Shown: piece after piece, positions 52,749 through 62,998 of the stretch
How positions within the stretch are numbered: position 1 is the stretch's first letter
Layout: every line of letters starts with the position of its first letter
NCBI RefSeq assembly: GCF_004028095.1
Contig: NZ_SBHM01000007.1
Location: 620,001-684,000, forward strand
Direction: 5' to 3'
Length of the DNA: 64,000 bases
Source of the DNA: Paenarthrobacter ureafaciens
GTDB lineage: Bacteria > Actinomycetota > Actinomycetes > Actinomycetales > Micrococcaceae
Made by a program: the position numbers and the translations under genes
The notes under the pieces: model-generated
Told to the model about the DNA's origin: nothing
Database searches by the model: none
What the model saw: only the letters and a program-made list of their open reading frames with translations

Positions 52749-54278
52749 TCAACCTGCAGCCGCGAGGTGCAGGATCTCATCACGGTCATAGTCGGCCCGT
52801 AGCCTGGCGGCGACCACACGTCCGGCGCGCACAATATAGAGTCGGTCGGTCATGGCCATCACTTCATCAGAGTCGGAACTGGTCAAAATCACTGCCGTTC
52901 CCGTCTCTGCCATTGACAAAATATGGTCGTGTATTGAGGCGCGGGCCCCGACGTCGACTCCCCTCGTTGGATCGTCGAGAAGCGCAACCACGGGATTGTT
53001 CTCGGCCAGGCGGGCCAGGACCACCTTTTGTTGGTTCCCGCCTGATAACCTCCCCACGTGGAGCCTGGGCGAGCTGGTCTTGATGCCGAACTTTGCTATG
53101 GCATTCCTGGCCAATCTCCGCTTGCGGGCCGTGGACAACACGCCCGCCACTGATACTTTGGGATATAGGCCGTAGATGAGGTTGTCCTCGACAGCTGCGT
53201 CCAGTGTCAGCCCCTCGATTTTCCGATCCATGGGTGAATAGATAACTCCTTGGCGGCGGAGACTGTTCAAGCCACCTTTCCTCGCCGCCAGTCCGTCCAC
53301 CTCGACACTTCCCCCCGTAGGACGGCTGACTCCTGCGATGCCCCGCACGAGTTCGCGGTGGCCGGAGCCATCCAGGCCCAGCACGCCGACGATCTCCCCG
53401 GCGCCGACGGTGAGAGACGCATTCGAATACCCTGAACCAGTCAAGGACTTCACTGCCAGGCGCGTCCCCGATACCTCACGTTCCCTCCATGGGAAGGCGT
53501 TCTCCAGATCTCGCCCGATCATGACGCGCACCAAGGATTTCTCGGTCCACTCAGGGGTAGGGCGGGTGTCCACCAGAGAACCATCCCTCAGCACTGCGAT
53601 TCTGTCCGCGATCCGGAATACTTCGTCGAGGTGGTGGCTGACGTAAAGGATGGCCAGTCCCTCCGAGCGAAGAGCAGTCAGGGTGTCGAGGAGAGCCTCG
53701 ACGTCGCCTTCTGCCAAAGAGGACGTGGGTTCATCCAGAACCAAAACCTTGGTATCGCGAGTCAGACAGCGCGCAATCTCGGCAAGCTGCCGTTGCGCAA
53801 TGCTGAGCTCACGCATAGGCCGTCGCAGCGAAATGTGACCCATACCGACACGAGCCAACGCCTCCCTTGCAATGCCATCAGCCATGCGGCGGCGAACCAG
53901 GCCCATCGTGGACGGTTGCCGCCCAAGCAAGACATTGTCTCCCAAGGACATCTCCGGCATGTCGGTCAATTCCTGATAAATGACCGACACACCTGCCTCG
54001 ATGACCCGTCCGGGATTTGGTGGAACCTGCTTGCCGCCGATGAAAACGTTCCCGGTTGTTGGCGCTTCCGCCCCGGAAATCACTTTGATAAACGTAGACT
54101 TCCCGGCCCCGTTTTCACCCACGATGGCAGTAATGCTTCCAGGCATGAGAGCAAGGCTGTTGTTGCGGAGGACTTCAATAGGGCCGAAGGATTTGGAGAC
54201 GTCGTTCAGCTCGAGGACAGGCTTAGGTGTTGCACTTGTTACTGGCGTTGCAGGGGCAGCCTCGGTGCTATTCGACAT
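52749..54278 (-). CDS. ribose-type ABC transporter ATPase with two cassettes
   Basis: 509-aa RbsA/MglA-type ATPase. The first cassette has GENGAGKST, LSIAQRQLAEIARCL and VLVLDEPTSSL; the second is degenerate at Walker A (GLDGSGHREL), as usual, with LSGGNQQKVVLARLA and Walker-B-like VALLDDPTRGVD. ATG 54278 overlaps the 3' end of the binding-protein gene by 11 bp; the frame runs further upstream inside that gene without homology. Confidence 0.92.
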   Translation of the reverse strand: MSNSTEAAPATPVTSATPKPVLELNDVSKSFGPIEVLRNNSLALMPGSITAIVGENGAGKSTFIKVISGAEAPTTGNVFIGGKQVPPNPGRVIEAGVSVIYQELTDMPEMSLGDNVLLGRQPSTMGLVRRRMADGIAREALARVGMGHISLRRPMRELSIAQRQLAEIARCLTRDTKVLVLDEPTSSLAEGDVEALLDTLTALRSEGLAILYVSHHLDEVFRIADRIAVLRDGSLVDTRPTPEWTEKSLVRVMIGRDLENAFPWREREVSGTRLAVKSLTGSGYSNASLTVGAGEIVGVLGLDGSGHRELVRGIAGVSRPTGGSVEVDGLAARKGGLNSLRRQGVIYSPMDRKIEGLTLDAAVEDNLIYGLYPKVSVAGVLSTARKRRLARNAIAKFGIKTSSPRLHVGRLSGGNQQKVVLARLAENNPVVALLDDPTRGVDVGARASIHDHILSMAETGTAVILTSSDSDEVMAMTDRLYIVRAGRVVAARLRADYDRDEILHLAAAG

Positions 54279-55293
54279 CGTCAGCCCAGATGCCGTATTC
54301 GAGCACCTCCGGGGACTTGATGTTGTCGCCGGTAATGAGCAATGTCGGGAAATTGACCTGTTTTTCCAAGGTCTTTCCCTCATCCTTGATCTTGACGTTT
54401 CGGACGGCCGTGGCGGCCATCTCGATTGGATTCTGACTGACAGTGGCGTCCTGCACGCCTTTTCGGATGTCCTCGATAGCGGGCTTGGCGCCATCCATGC
54501 TGATGACGTAGATGTGTTCCTTGCTGCCTACCGGACTGAAGCGTCCGGCCGAGTTAATGGCAGCAGAAGCGCCTACCGCCATCGCGTCGTTGGCAGCCCA
54601 AACGGCATCAACCTGGGCGTTTGCCTGCAGGATATCGGCCATCAGTGAGTTGGCCTTGGCTGTATCAAAGCCTCCATCACCTTCAGCCACCACGTTGATG
54701 GCCGGGTACTTCTCGAGAGCCTTACGGAAGCCTTCCTCACGCTGGCGCTCTACCACTGTGCCGATCTTTCCCCGGACGTTCACAACGGAACCGCGGGCTT
54801 CACCGTACTTCGACTTAAGGTGCGCGGCGATCTGGTCCACCGCTTCTTCGGCGGCCGCAACGCTATCAGGCAACACCTGCTGATCGATATCAGCAGAAAC
54901 GGTGTCGCCGAGCGCGAAGACAGGAACGTTTTCCCGTTTTGCGCTTTCAATGGCCGGCAGCACGGCTTGTGCGTCTGCTGGAGTCAACATGATGACATCC
55001 ACACCTTGGGTGAGCATGTTATCTATGTCGGAAACCTGCTTCTCAACGCTGTTGTTCGAGTTGGTCACCACGAGCTTCCAGCCATATTGCTCTGTCTGGT
55101 CTTCCAAGCCCTTGAGAATTCCCGCGAAGTACGGATTTGTCAGATTGAACGTCGAGTAACCAATTGTTTTCGTTTCCTTGCCGCTTTCCCCCTGTGGAGA
55201 AGAGCAAGCCGAGGTGCCGAATAGAAGTGCCGCCACAGATCCGATGGCGGCTACGCGAAAGAGCTTCGCACGCCTTTGAGCACAGTTGAACAT
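54268..55293 (-). CDS. sugar ABC transporter substrate-binding lipoprotein
   Basis: 341-aa exported type I periplasmic binding protein. The signal peptide ends in the lipobox GTSAC near residue 30; the mature fold has IGYSTFNLTNPYFAGILKGLEDQ, VIMLTPADAQAVLPAIESAK, VWAANDAMAVGA and ISMDGAKPAIEDI. It is the first gene of module 3, with AAAGG before ATG 55293. Sugar specificity is unreadable; the ketose 3-epimerase downstream suggests a ketose or polyol. Confidence 0.9.
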   Translation of the reverse strand: MFNCAQRRAKLFRVAAIGSVAALLFGTSACSSPQGESGKETKTIGYSTFNLTNPYFAGILKGLEDQTEQYGWKLVVTNSNNSVEKQVSDIDNMLTQGVDVIMLTPADAQAVLPAIESAKRENVPVFALGDTVSADIDQQVLPDSVAAAEEAVDQIAAHLKSKYGEARGSVVNVRGKIGTVVERQREEGFRKALEKYPAINVVAEGDGGFDTAKANSLMADILQANAQVDAVWAANDAMAVGASAAINSAGRFSPVGSKEHIYVISMDGAKPAIEDIRKGVQDATVSQNPIEMAATAVRNVKIKDEGKTLEKQVNFPTLLITGDNIKSPEVLEYGIWADDVE

Positions 55294-55492
55294 CCTAAAA
55301 CCTTTCTGCCTCAAACCCCGCGTTCAACCTAACAGGAATTTTCATTCGCGTGAATAGTTTTGGCAGAAATTTTTATCAGAGGACATGCTCATACCCGGCT
55401 CACATCGGTAGAAACATTCAGAAAGCGCACGCGCGAAATGCGGCGCCGGGTTAGCGGTACGAACTATCTCCGCTGAGAGATCTTCATCCGCA
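55294..55492. promoter_or_regulatory. promoter region of the module 3 transporter operon
   Basis: About 200 bases without a gene. It holds the imperfect dyad ATTCGCGTGAAT (55344-55355), which could be an operator for an unlinked regulator. A possible -10-like GATAAA lies at about 55374-55379 on the minus strand. No regulator gene for this operon is adjacent. Confidence 0.45.
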
Positions 55493-56203
55493 CTAAGTCC
55501 ACGCCGCTACCCACGCGCGTAATTCCGCTGATTCCAACGAGTCGCAGAATGCGTGGGCGAGCGGCTTTTGGCTTGTTACCTGCGGGACCGCGATGACTTT
55601 CATGCCGGCCGCCACAGCCGCCTTGGCACCAGCTTCCGAATCTTCGAAGGCCAGGCACTCTTCTGCAGAAACACCCAGTGCTTCGGCGGCGGCAAGGTAG
55701 ACGTCGGGGGCGGGTTTCGGCAGTGCAACTTGCTCAGCAGAAACCGTGGCAGCCAAGTGCCGGCTGAACGTCGACTGAGCCATGGCGACATCCAAAATGC
55801 GCCGCGCGGAGTTGCTGGCTACAGCGAGAGGGACCTTTGCGCTCATGGCTTCAACGAGTTCCCGAGCGCCCCGCATGGGACGACCATGCTTCTGAACCAA
55901 GTCCTCATTGACGTCGAGCAGTTGCTTGATGACCGTGGCAGGTTCAGCCCCGGCGCATTCCGCCATCAGCGGGCCGATGCGGCTGGCCGGGAGGCCCACC
56001 AACCGATGCCGGAGATCCTGGTCCAAGGCAATGCCGAGTTGGGCACAAACTATTTCCTGCGTCTGCGTCCATAGGGACTCGGTGTCCATGAGGAGACCGT
56101 CACAATCAAACACCACTGCCTTGGGGCACCAAGAGCCAAAAATATTCTGAAGCGAGGAAGGACGCTCACCCGGTAGGGCAAGTTGCGGCAAAACGGCGCT
56201 CAC
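55493..56203 (-). CDS. HAD-superfamily sugar phosphatase (beta-phosphoglucomutase-like)
   Basis: 236-aa hydrolase of HAD subfamily IA. Motif I is VVFDCDGLLMDTE (nucleophile and acid/base Asp), motif II SNS, motif III Lys in PKPAPDVYLAAA, and motif IV AFEDSEAGAKAA. It would act on phosphosugars or similar small phosphates. I placed the start at GTG 56203, which overlaps the hspR stop in a GTGA quadruplet; a GTG 9 codons upstream is possible. The coupling makes it a candidate last gene of the dnaK operon. Confidence 0.85.
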   Translation of the reverse strand: MSAVLPQLALPGERPSSLQNIFGSWCPKAVVFDCDGLLMDTESLWTQTQEIVCAQLGIALDQDLRHRLVGLPASRIGPLMAECAGAEPATVIKQLLDVNEDLVQKHGRPMRGARELVEAMSAKVPLAVASNSARRILDVAMAQSTFSRHLAATVSAEQVALPKPAPDVYLAAAEALGVSAEECLAFEDSEAGAKAAVAAGMKVIAVPQVTSQKPLAHAFCDSLESAELRAWVAAWT

Positions 56204-56628
56204 CGCTGCTTCTCCGGCCGCGGTCGCCACACAACAACGGCTTGCGACCGTGGGCGGGGACGCTGCCCGCGGGCCAGGCTGACAACATCGCCGCCGGCAC
56301 CCGCCGCGAAGATCCGGGCATCCATGGGGCTACGCCGGCGGGACAGCTCTTCGGTCAGTTCAGCAACTTTGAACTGCAGCGCAGCCACCTGGTTCTCAAG
56401 CTCCATGATGCGCTTGATGCCTTCCAAGGAGACACCCGACTGCGAGAGGCGCTGGACCTCCCGGAGCTTGTCAACGTCCTTTTGGGAGTAACGCCGGGAC
56501 TTGCCCGGAGCACGGCTGGGGGAAACGATGCCCAGGCGGTCATACTGGCGCAACGTCTGCGGATGCATGTCGGCAAGCTCCGCGGCGACGGAGATGACAA
56601 AGATCGGCTGGTTGACGTCGATTGCCAT
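56200..56628 (-). CDS. hspR: heat-shock repressor HspR
   Basis: 142-aa MerR-type repressor of chaperone genes. The HTH has VISVAAELADMHPQTLRQYDRLGIVSPSR and GKSRRYSQKDVDKLREVQRL, followed by a short coiled coil (ELENQVAALQFKVAELTEELSRR) and a basic tail. HspR uses DnaK as a co-repressor and binds HAIR elements, two of which flank the dnaK promoter at 60304-60380. ATG 56628 has AAGGAGG upstream. It is the fourth gene of the dnaK operon, giving autoregulation. Confidence 0.95.
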   Translation of the reverse strand: MAIDVNQPIFVISVAAELADMHPQTLRQYDRLGIVSPSRAPGKSRRYSQKDVDKLREVQRLSQSGVSLEGIKRIMELENQVAALQFKVAELTEELSRRRSPMDARIFAAGAGGDVVSLARGQRPRPRSQAVVVWRPRPEKQR

Positions 56629-56638
56629 GACCGCCTCC

Positions 56639-57610
56639 TTACAACCGGGCCTTCGAGGCCAGGTCCCGCCGCGGGTTAGCATCAGAGGTGGCAGCGGCGA
56701 ATGCCTTCACGGCCTCTTCCGCTTCCTTGCTCAGGTTCTGCGGAACCGCGACGTCGATAGTCACCAGCAGGTCGCCGGTCGCCTTGGACGTCTTCACACC
56801 TCGGCCCTTCACACGCAGCGTCCGGCCTGAGGGCGTGCCCGCCGGAACGCGCAACTTGACGGTGTCGCCGTCGAGCGTTGGAACCTCGATGGTGGCGCCC
56901 AGCGCCGCTTCCGCGAAAGTCACCGGCACGTGGATGCGGATGTTGTCGCCGTCGCGTTGGAAAAAGTCGTGGGGTTTCACGTTGACCGTGATGATGAGGT
57001 CACCGTTGCCGGCCGGGCCTGCGTTGCCCTTGCCGCGCTGGCGGACCTTCTGGCCGTCCTTAATGCCGGCGGGAATCTTGACGTCGATCACGTTGCCGTT
57101 GCTCTCGCGCAGGCTGACCGTGGTGCCTTTGATGGAACCGGCGAAGGAGATGGACGTGCTTGCCGTGCGGTCCGTGCCCTTCTGCGGTGCCCGCTGGAAC
57201 CCGGTTGGTCCCCCACCGAAACCTCCGCCGAACAGGTCGGCGAACTCCGGCGGAATTCCGCCCGCCCCGGGAGATTGGCGTGCGCCGCCGCCGAACAGGC
57301 CACCGAAGAGGTCTTCGAACCCGCCGTTGGCACCGGCACCCCCGCGCCCGGCACCCGGGGCAAAGCGTGCCCCGCCACCCATGGCGCGAATGGCGTCATA
57401 CTGCTGCCGGTCTTCAGGACTCGACAGCACCGAGTAAGCCTCGGAGATGTCCTTGAACCGCTTCTCCGCGGCAGCATCCCCGGCGTTGGTATCCGGATGG
57501 TACTGCCGGGCAAGCTTGCGGTAAGCCTTTTTGATATCGGCGTCGGAGGCGTCCTTGGCGATACCAAGGATCGCGTAAAAATCCTTTTCAACCCAGTCCT
57601 GGCTGGCCAA
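56639..57610 (-). CDS. dnaJ: DnaJ-type co-chaperone without zinc fingers
   Basis: 323-aa Hsp40 co-chaperone that stimulates the DnaK ATPase. The J domain (residues about 10-75) carries the essential HPD in RQYHPDTNAG; a Gly/Phe/Ala-rich linker follows (GGFEDLFGGLFGGGARQ), then the two beta-sandwich substrate domains. The four CxxCxGxG zinc repeats of classical DnaJ are absent, so it is of the CbpA type. The start is TTG 57610 with the ribosome site AAAGGAAA. A long hairpin lies between it and grpE. Confidence 0.94.
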   Translation of the reverse strand: MASQDWVEKDFYAILGIAKDASDADIKKAYRKLARQYHPDTNAGDAAAEKRFKDISEAYSVLSSPEDRQQYDAIRAMGGGARFAPGAGRGGAGANGGFEDLFGGLFGGGARQSPGAGGIPPEFADLFGGGFGGGPTGFQRAPQKGTDRTASTSISFAGSIKGTTVSLRESNGNVIDVKIPAGIKDGQKVRQRGKGNAGPAGNGDLIITVNVKPHDFFQRDGDNIRIHVPVTFAEAALGATIEVPTLDGDTVKLRVPAGTPSGRTLRVKGRGVKTSKATGDLLVTIDVAVPQNLSKEAEEAVKAFAAATSDANPRRDLASKARL

Positions 57611-57632
57611 GAGCGTTTCCTTTCGTTGGTAA

Positions 57633-57689
57633 CGAGATGGCAGTTCATGCCAATGTTCATCTCAAACACTGTCACGAACTGCCATCTCG
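57633..57689. promoter_or_regulatory. 14-bp perfect hairpin between grpE and dnaJ
   Basis: CGAGATGGCAGTTC (57633-57646) and GAACTGCCATCTCG (57676-57689) are perfect inverted repeats around a 29-nt loop, filling most of the 87-bp gap between two genes of one operon. No T-run follows. It may partly terminate, protect or cleave the transcript and so set the DnaK/GrpE to DnaJ ratio. Confidence 0.75.
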
Positions 57690-57697
57690 ATGAGTTG

Positions 57698-58339
57698 TTA
57701 CGCGGGTACGGCCACAATCACTTGGGCTGCACGCAAAACACGCTCGCCGGAGCGGTATCCGGTGCGCAGCACCTGGCTGACCGTGTCCACTTCGATGTCC
57801 TCGCCGGGCTGCTGGATGAGGGCTTCGTGGATGGTGGGGTCGAATTCGACGCCCGTTTCCGCGATGCGTTCCAGTCCGTACGTCTTCAGCGCATTCTCCA
57901 GCTTGGTGGCGATGGCGGCGAAGGGGCCGTCTTCGAGGTCACCGTGCTGGCGGGCGGCGTCGACGTCGTCCAGCACCGGAAGGAGCGAGTTGAGGACGCC
58001 GATGACGGCCATCTCTCCTGCTACGGCGCGGTCGCGTTCAACGCGCTTGCGGTAGTTGACGTACTCAGCCTGCAGGCGGAGGAGGTCGTTGCGGAGTTCC
58101 GCTGCCTGGGCCTCGGCTGCAGCACCGGGGGCTACCGACTCTTCGGCTGGAACCTCAACCCCGTTGAGGATTTCCTCGGCCTGGGAGAGGGCGTCGCCGT
58201 CAGTGGGCGCTGCCTTCGCTTCGCCTTCAGGGTGGCGGGCCGCCCCTGTCTCCGGGTCAACCTTGCGGTTGTCCCGGATGACAGGTTTACGCTGCTCGTT
58301 GCCTTCAGAGTGCTCTGCTTCGTTGCCGTGATGGGGCAT
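57698..58339 (-). CDS. grpE: nucleotide exchange factor GrpE
   Basis: 213-aa co-chaperone that releases ADP from DnaK. A disordered, charged N-terminal 75 residues are followed by the long dimer helix (ELRNDLLRLQAEYVNYRKRVERDR) and the C-terminal beta domain with FDPTIHEAL and VLRTGYRSGERVLRAAQVIVA. ATG 58339 is 2 bases after the dnaK stop, so the two are tightly coupled. Confidence 0.97.
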   Translation of the reverse strand: MPHHGNEAEHSEGNEQRKPVIRDNRKVDPETGAARHPEGEAKAAPTDGDALSQAEEILNGVEVPAEESVAPGAAAEAQAAELRNDLLRLQAEYVNYRKRVERDRAVAGEMAVIGVLNSLLPVLDDVDAARQHGDLEDGPFAAIATKLENALKTYGLERIAETGVEFDPTIHEALIQQPGEDIEVDTVSQVLRTGYRSGERVLRAAQVIVAVPA

Positions 58340-58341
58340 GG

Positions 58342-60300
<1,959 letters not shown>

Positions 60301-60303
60301 CTA

Positions 60304-60380
60304 GTTGAGCGTTCTGCACTCAACTGTACTCAGCCTCGGAACGATGTCAATCCAAAGTTGAGCCAACTACGCTCAACTTT
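60304..60380 (-). promoter_or_regulatory. dnaK promoter with two HAIR-type HspR operators
   Basis: On the minus strand TTGACA (60345-60350) and TACAGT (60323-60328) are 16 bp apart. GTTGAGC-N7-ACTCAAC (60304-60324) overlaps the -10 and start region; GTTGAGC-N7-GCTCAAC (60357-60377), extended by AAA/TTT, lies just upstream of -35. Both fit the HspR inverted repeat CTTGAGT-N7-ACTCAAG. An extra half site ACTCAAC is at 60288-60294. Confidence 0.92.
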
Positions 60381-60419
60381 GACCCACGACTTGCGAAAAA
60401 CCGCGAAATTACGCGGGCT

Positions 60420-61331
60420 TCAGGCCTCATTTCGCCCAGCGTGAACTGCCGATGGGCTGCCGTGGGAACCTTCCGGAGGCTCCGGCTTGTACACCCACGC
60501 CACCAGCACCACGGAGATGATCATGAGCAGGAACCACGCGAGCAGCTTGTCAATGGACACCGCCTGCCACCCCTCCAGCTGATTCGGGTACAGCCAGGCC
60601 CGGGACCAGGTGCCGATGTTCTCGGCGAACCAAATAAACAGGGCCACCAGCAGGAACGCGAGCAGGATGGGCATCCGGAACCGCTTCCGAAAGACCCGGA
60701 AGTGCATCACGCACCGGCCGTAGACAAGTACGACGGCGGCCAGCAGCACCCAGCGGAAGTCCAGGATGAAGTGGTGCGAGAAGAAATTGACGTAGATGCC
60801 CGCGGCCACGAGCGCAGTGATCCAACGGCGCGGGTAGCGGTCGAAGCGCAGATCGAACAACCGGAACACCCGCACCATGTAGGACCCGACTGCTGCGTAC
60901 ATGAAGCCGCTGAACAACGGCACGGCGCCGATCCTGAGCACCCCGTCAGCTTCATAAGCCCAAGAGCCCACTTCCGTCTTGAACAGTTCCATGACCGTGC
61001 CCACCACGTGGAACAGCACGATCACCCGAAGCTCGCGGAGCGTTTCCAGACGAAAAACGACCATCAGCACTTGGATTGCGACTGCCGAAAGGGTGAGGAA
61101 GTCGTTGCTCGCCAACGCGGCACCGGAGGGGTACCAGAGGCGGACCGCAATGATGACGGCGAGCAGCAGGGCACCAAAGACGCACGCCCACGCCTGCTTG
61201 AGCCCGAACACCACGAACTCCGTTAGCCGCGCTTTCCAAACGCCTCCCGCCCCGCCGCGTGAAACCACCCTGTCCAGGTAGCGGTGGGCGAGGCGGTCGA
61301 TGGACGCTTCCACCGACGTCGAACTACGCAT
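60420..61331 (-). CDS. DUF817 family membrane protein
   Basis: 303-aa integral membrane protein with about eight hydrophobic helices; landmarks include FHVVGTVMELFKTEVGSW, PLFSGFMYAAVGSYM, NFFSHHFILDFRW and IWFAENIGTWSRAWLYPNQ, typical of DUF817. Its role is unknown. ATG 61331 was chosen because family homology starts near there; it overlaps the upstream oxygenase gene by 8 bp, indicating an operon. Confidence 0.85.
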   Translation of the reverse strand: MRSSTSVEASIDRLAHRYLDRVVSRGGAGGVWKARLTEFVVFGLKQAWACVFGALLLAVIIAVRLWYPSGAALASNDFLTLSAVAIQVLMVVFRLETLRELRVIVLFHVVGTVMELFKTEVGSWAYEADGVLRIGAVPLFSGFMYAAVGSYMVRVFRLFDLRFDRYPRRWITALVAAGIYVNFFSHHFILDFRWVLLAAVVLVYGRCVMHFRVFRKRFRMPILLAFLLVALFIWFAENIGTWSRAWLYPNQLEGWQAVSIDKLLAWFLLMIISVVLVAWVYKPEPPEGSHGSPSAVHAGRNEA

Positions 61332-62130
61332 TCCGGGTCCCGCCCCGCAACCGGGCGGGCGCGGGTTGCAGCTTGCCCAGGCAGTAGTTCTTTGGCCAGT
61401 GCCGGATCCGGCGGGGCAGCCTGGGATAAACCTGCCCCAGCAATCGCATGGTCCGTTGGAACCGCCGGGCGTGGGCCGGACCCCATTCAAGGCCGAACCC
61501 TTCGCGGACGTGTTCCGGCAACATCCCCACAGTCAACAGCCGGGCCAACGGCATCAGGGGACGCATGAGCACGGGACCGCGCGAGGGGTACAGCAAGTCG
61601 CGGGCTATCTTCCGGGCCGCTTCATCGGGCTGCAAGGAGGCAACCTGCCGGTTCCAGTACTCGGCGAAAGCGGCACGATCCGCCGGCCACATCTCCCGCG
61701 GCAACTGCAGAGCAGTCCCGATCCGGGCATAGTCCCGGTACATGCGGTCAGCCGTGTGGTCATCGATCGACCCCAGTACATGTTGGTAGACAGTGACTGC
61801 GGTGTTGTAGAGCGTAGCCACCACCCACAATTGGGACGACGCGTCGAAGGCGTTGTAACCGGCGGAACTACCATCAGCAGGCTTACGCACCGGCGCGTGC
61901 GCGCGGTTGACAGCGCGGCGCACTGCCACAACCTGGCTGTCGGTGCCATAGACAATCGCGTAAACATAGGTCAGCGTTGCCACGAGCCGGTCCTGCGGCC
62001 GGTCAACAAAATTGCTGTGCGCCGCCACGCCGTGGCCAATGCGCGGGTCCGCAACCTGAAGCAGGATGGCACGGCCGGCCCCCGCGAGGAGTACACCCTC
62101 GGCTCCAATGTCAGCCAAACCACGAGCCAT
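61324..62130 (-). CDS. oxygenase MpaB/latex-clearing-protein-like (DUF2236)
   Basis: 268-aa protein of the MpaB/DUF2236 family, some members of which are heme oxygenases cleaving rubber or other lipids. Family features include RAILLQVADPRIGHGVAAHS at the N-terminus and FDASSQLWVVATLYNTAV in the middle (probable heme-contact region), then PREMWPADRAAFAEYWNRQV. Substrate unknown. It overlaps the DUF817 gene. ATG 62130 lacks an obvious ribosome site. Confidence 0.82.
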   Translation of the reverse strand: MARGLADIGAEGVLLAGAGRAILLQVADPRIGHGVAAHSNFVDRPQDRLVATLTYVYAIVYGTDSQVVAVRRAVNRAHAPVRKPADGSSAGYNAFDASSQLWVVATLYNTAVTVYQHVLGSIDDHTADRMYRDYARIGTALQLPREMWPADRAAFAEYWNRQVASLQPDEAARKIARDLLYPSRGPVLMRPLMPLARLLTVGMLPEHVREGFGLEWGPAHARRFQRTMRLLGQVYPRLPRRIRHWPKNYCLGKLQPAPARLRGGTRNA

Positions 62131-62152
62131 CCGAATACTCTACTTCCGCTCC

Positions 62153-62866
62153 CTACAGCCCGGCGACTGCCTGGAGTACTGCAAGCTGATGATCGAACAG
62201 TTCGTCCCGCGCGCTAAAGGTATCTGCCCCGTACTGACCGAACACCTCAAAGCTCACCGCCCCAAACAGCGAGGTCCACACCAGCACGCCCCTCGCCAGC
62301 GACGCATCGGGCGCAGCCAGCCCCATGTCGGCGCGGATACCGGCCAGGTCTGCGGCCAGCTTGGAAGGCATGACGACGGCGGGAGCCACCTCCGCGTCCA
62401 GCGCACCGGCGCGGTAGGCGGCGTCGAATATTCCCACCAGGGTGACGATGACGCGGGTGCCGGGGCCGGTGGTGCGCTCGCCCGGAGCCTGGTAGCCGGG
62501 CACGGGGCTGCCGAACAGCAGCGCATAGCTGGCAGGTTCCCGGAGCGCCCATGCTCGGACGGCAGTGCCCAACGCCCGGAATTGCGCGGCGAAGTCATCA
62601 CCCGGGACGGCACGGACTGCCGCATCCACCTCGTCACCGAGTTCGTTGTAGGCATCGATCAGCAGCAAGGTCAAAAGCTCATCCCGGCTTTCGACGTACC
62701 TGTACACAGCCGAAGAAACGACGCCCAAATCCCGGGCAACCGCCCTGAGGGACAGTGCGGCGGCCCCGTGGGTCGCGAGGTGCTGCCGGCCCAGTTGAAC
62801 GATGTCCGCAATGGTCCGGGCACGGGCTCGCTCCCGCGGGGTGGGCTGCTTCGGTTTCTCGGGCAT
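62153..62866 (-). CDS. TetR-family regulator with WHG domain
   Basis: 237-aa repressor. The HTH lies at residues about 15-60 (IADIVQLGRQHLATHGAAALSLRAVARDLGVVSSAVYRYVESRDEL); the C-terminal ligand domain contains the TetR_C_33/WHG-type segment ending LVWTSLFGAVSFEVFGQY. The ATG at 62866 was chosen since upstream codons run through the operator. It is divergent from an NAD-dependent epimerase-like gene, with perfect palindromes between them that are probably its binding sites. Confidence 0.9.
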   Translation of the reverse strand: MPEKPKQPTPRERARARTIADIVQLGRQHLATHGAAALSLRAVARDLGVVSSAVYRYVESRDELLTLLLIDAYNELGDEVDAAVRAVPGDDFAAQFRALGTAVRAWALREPASYALLFGSPVPGYQAPGERTTGPGTRVIVTLVGIFDAAYRAGALDAEVAPAVVMPSKLAADLAGIRADMGLAAPDASLARGVLVWTSLFGAVSFEVFGQYGADTFSARDELFDHQLAVLQAVAGL

Positions 62867-62906
62867 GGGGATAGCTTGCCATAAACAAGAGCGGAGATAG
62901 CAAAAG

Positions 62907-62919
62907 AGAGCACTGCTCT
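62907..62919. promoter_or_regulatory. secondary TetR operator
   Basis: AGAGCA-C-TGCTCT, a perfect 13-bp dyad with the same core as the main operator 30-40 bases away. It is nearer the TetR gene and fits autoregulation. Confidence 0.65.
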
Positions 62920-62948
62920 TGAAAATTGCGGACCACTGCCCGAACCTT

Positions 62949-62975
62949 GATTGAGAGAGCAGTGCTCTCTCAATC
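62949..62975. promoter_or_regulatory. 27-bp perfect palindromic TetR operator
   Basis: GATTGAGAGAGCA and TGCTCTCTCAATC are perfect 13-bp arms around a single G. It lies 23 bases before the start of the plus-strand gene and is the likely main binding site of the TetR protein. Confidence 0.8.
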
Positions 62976-62998
62976 ACCATTACAAGGAAAGAGGCACC

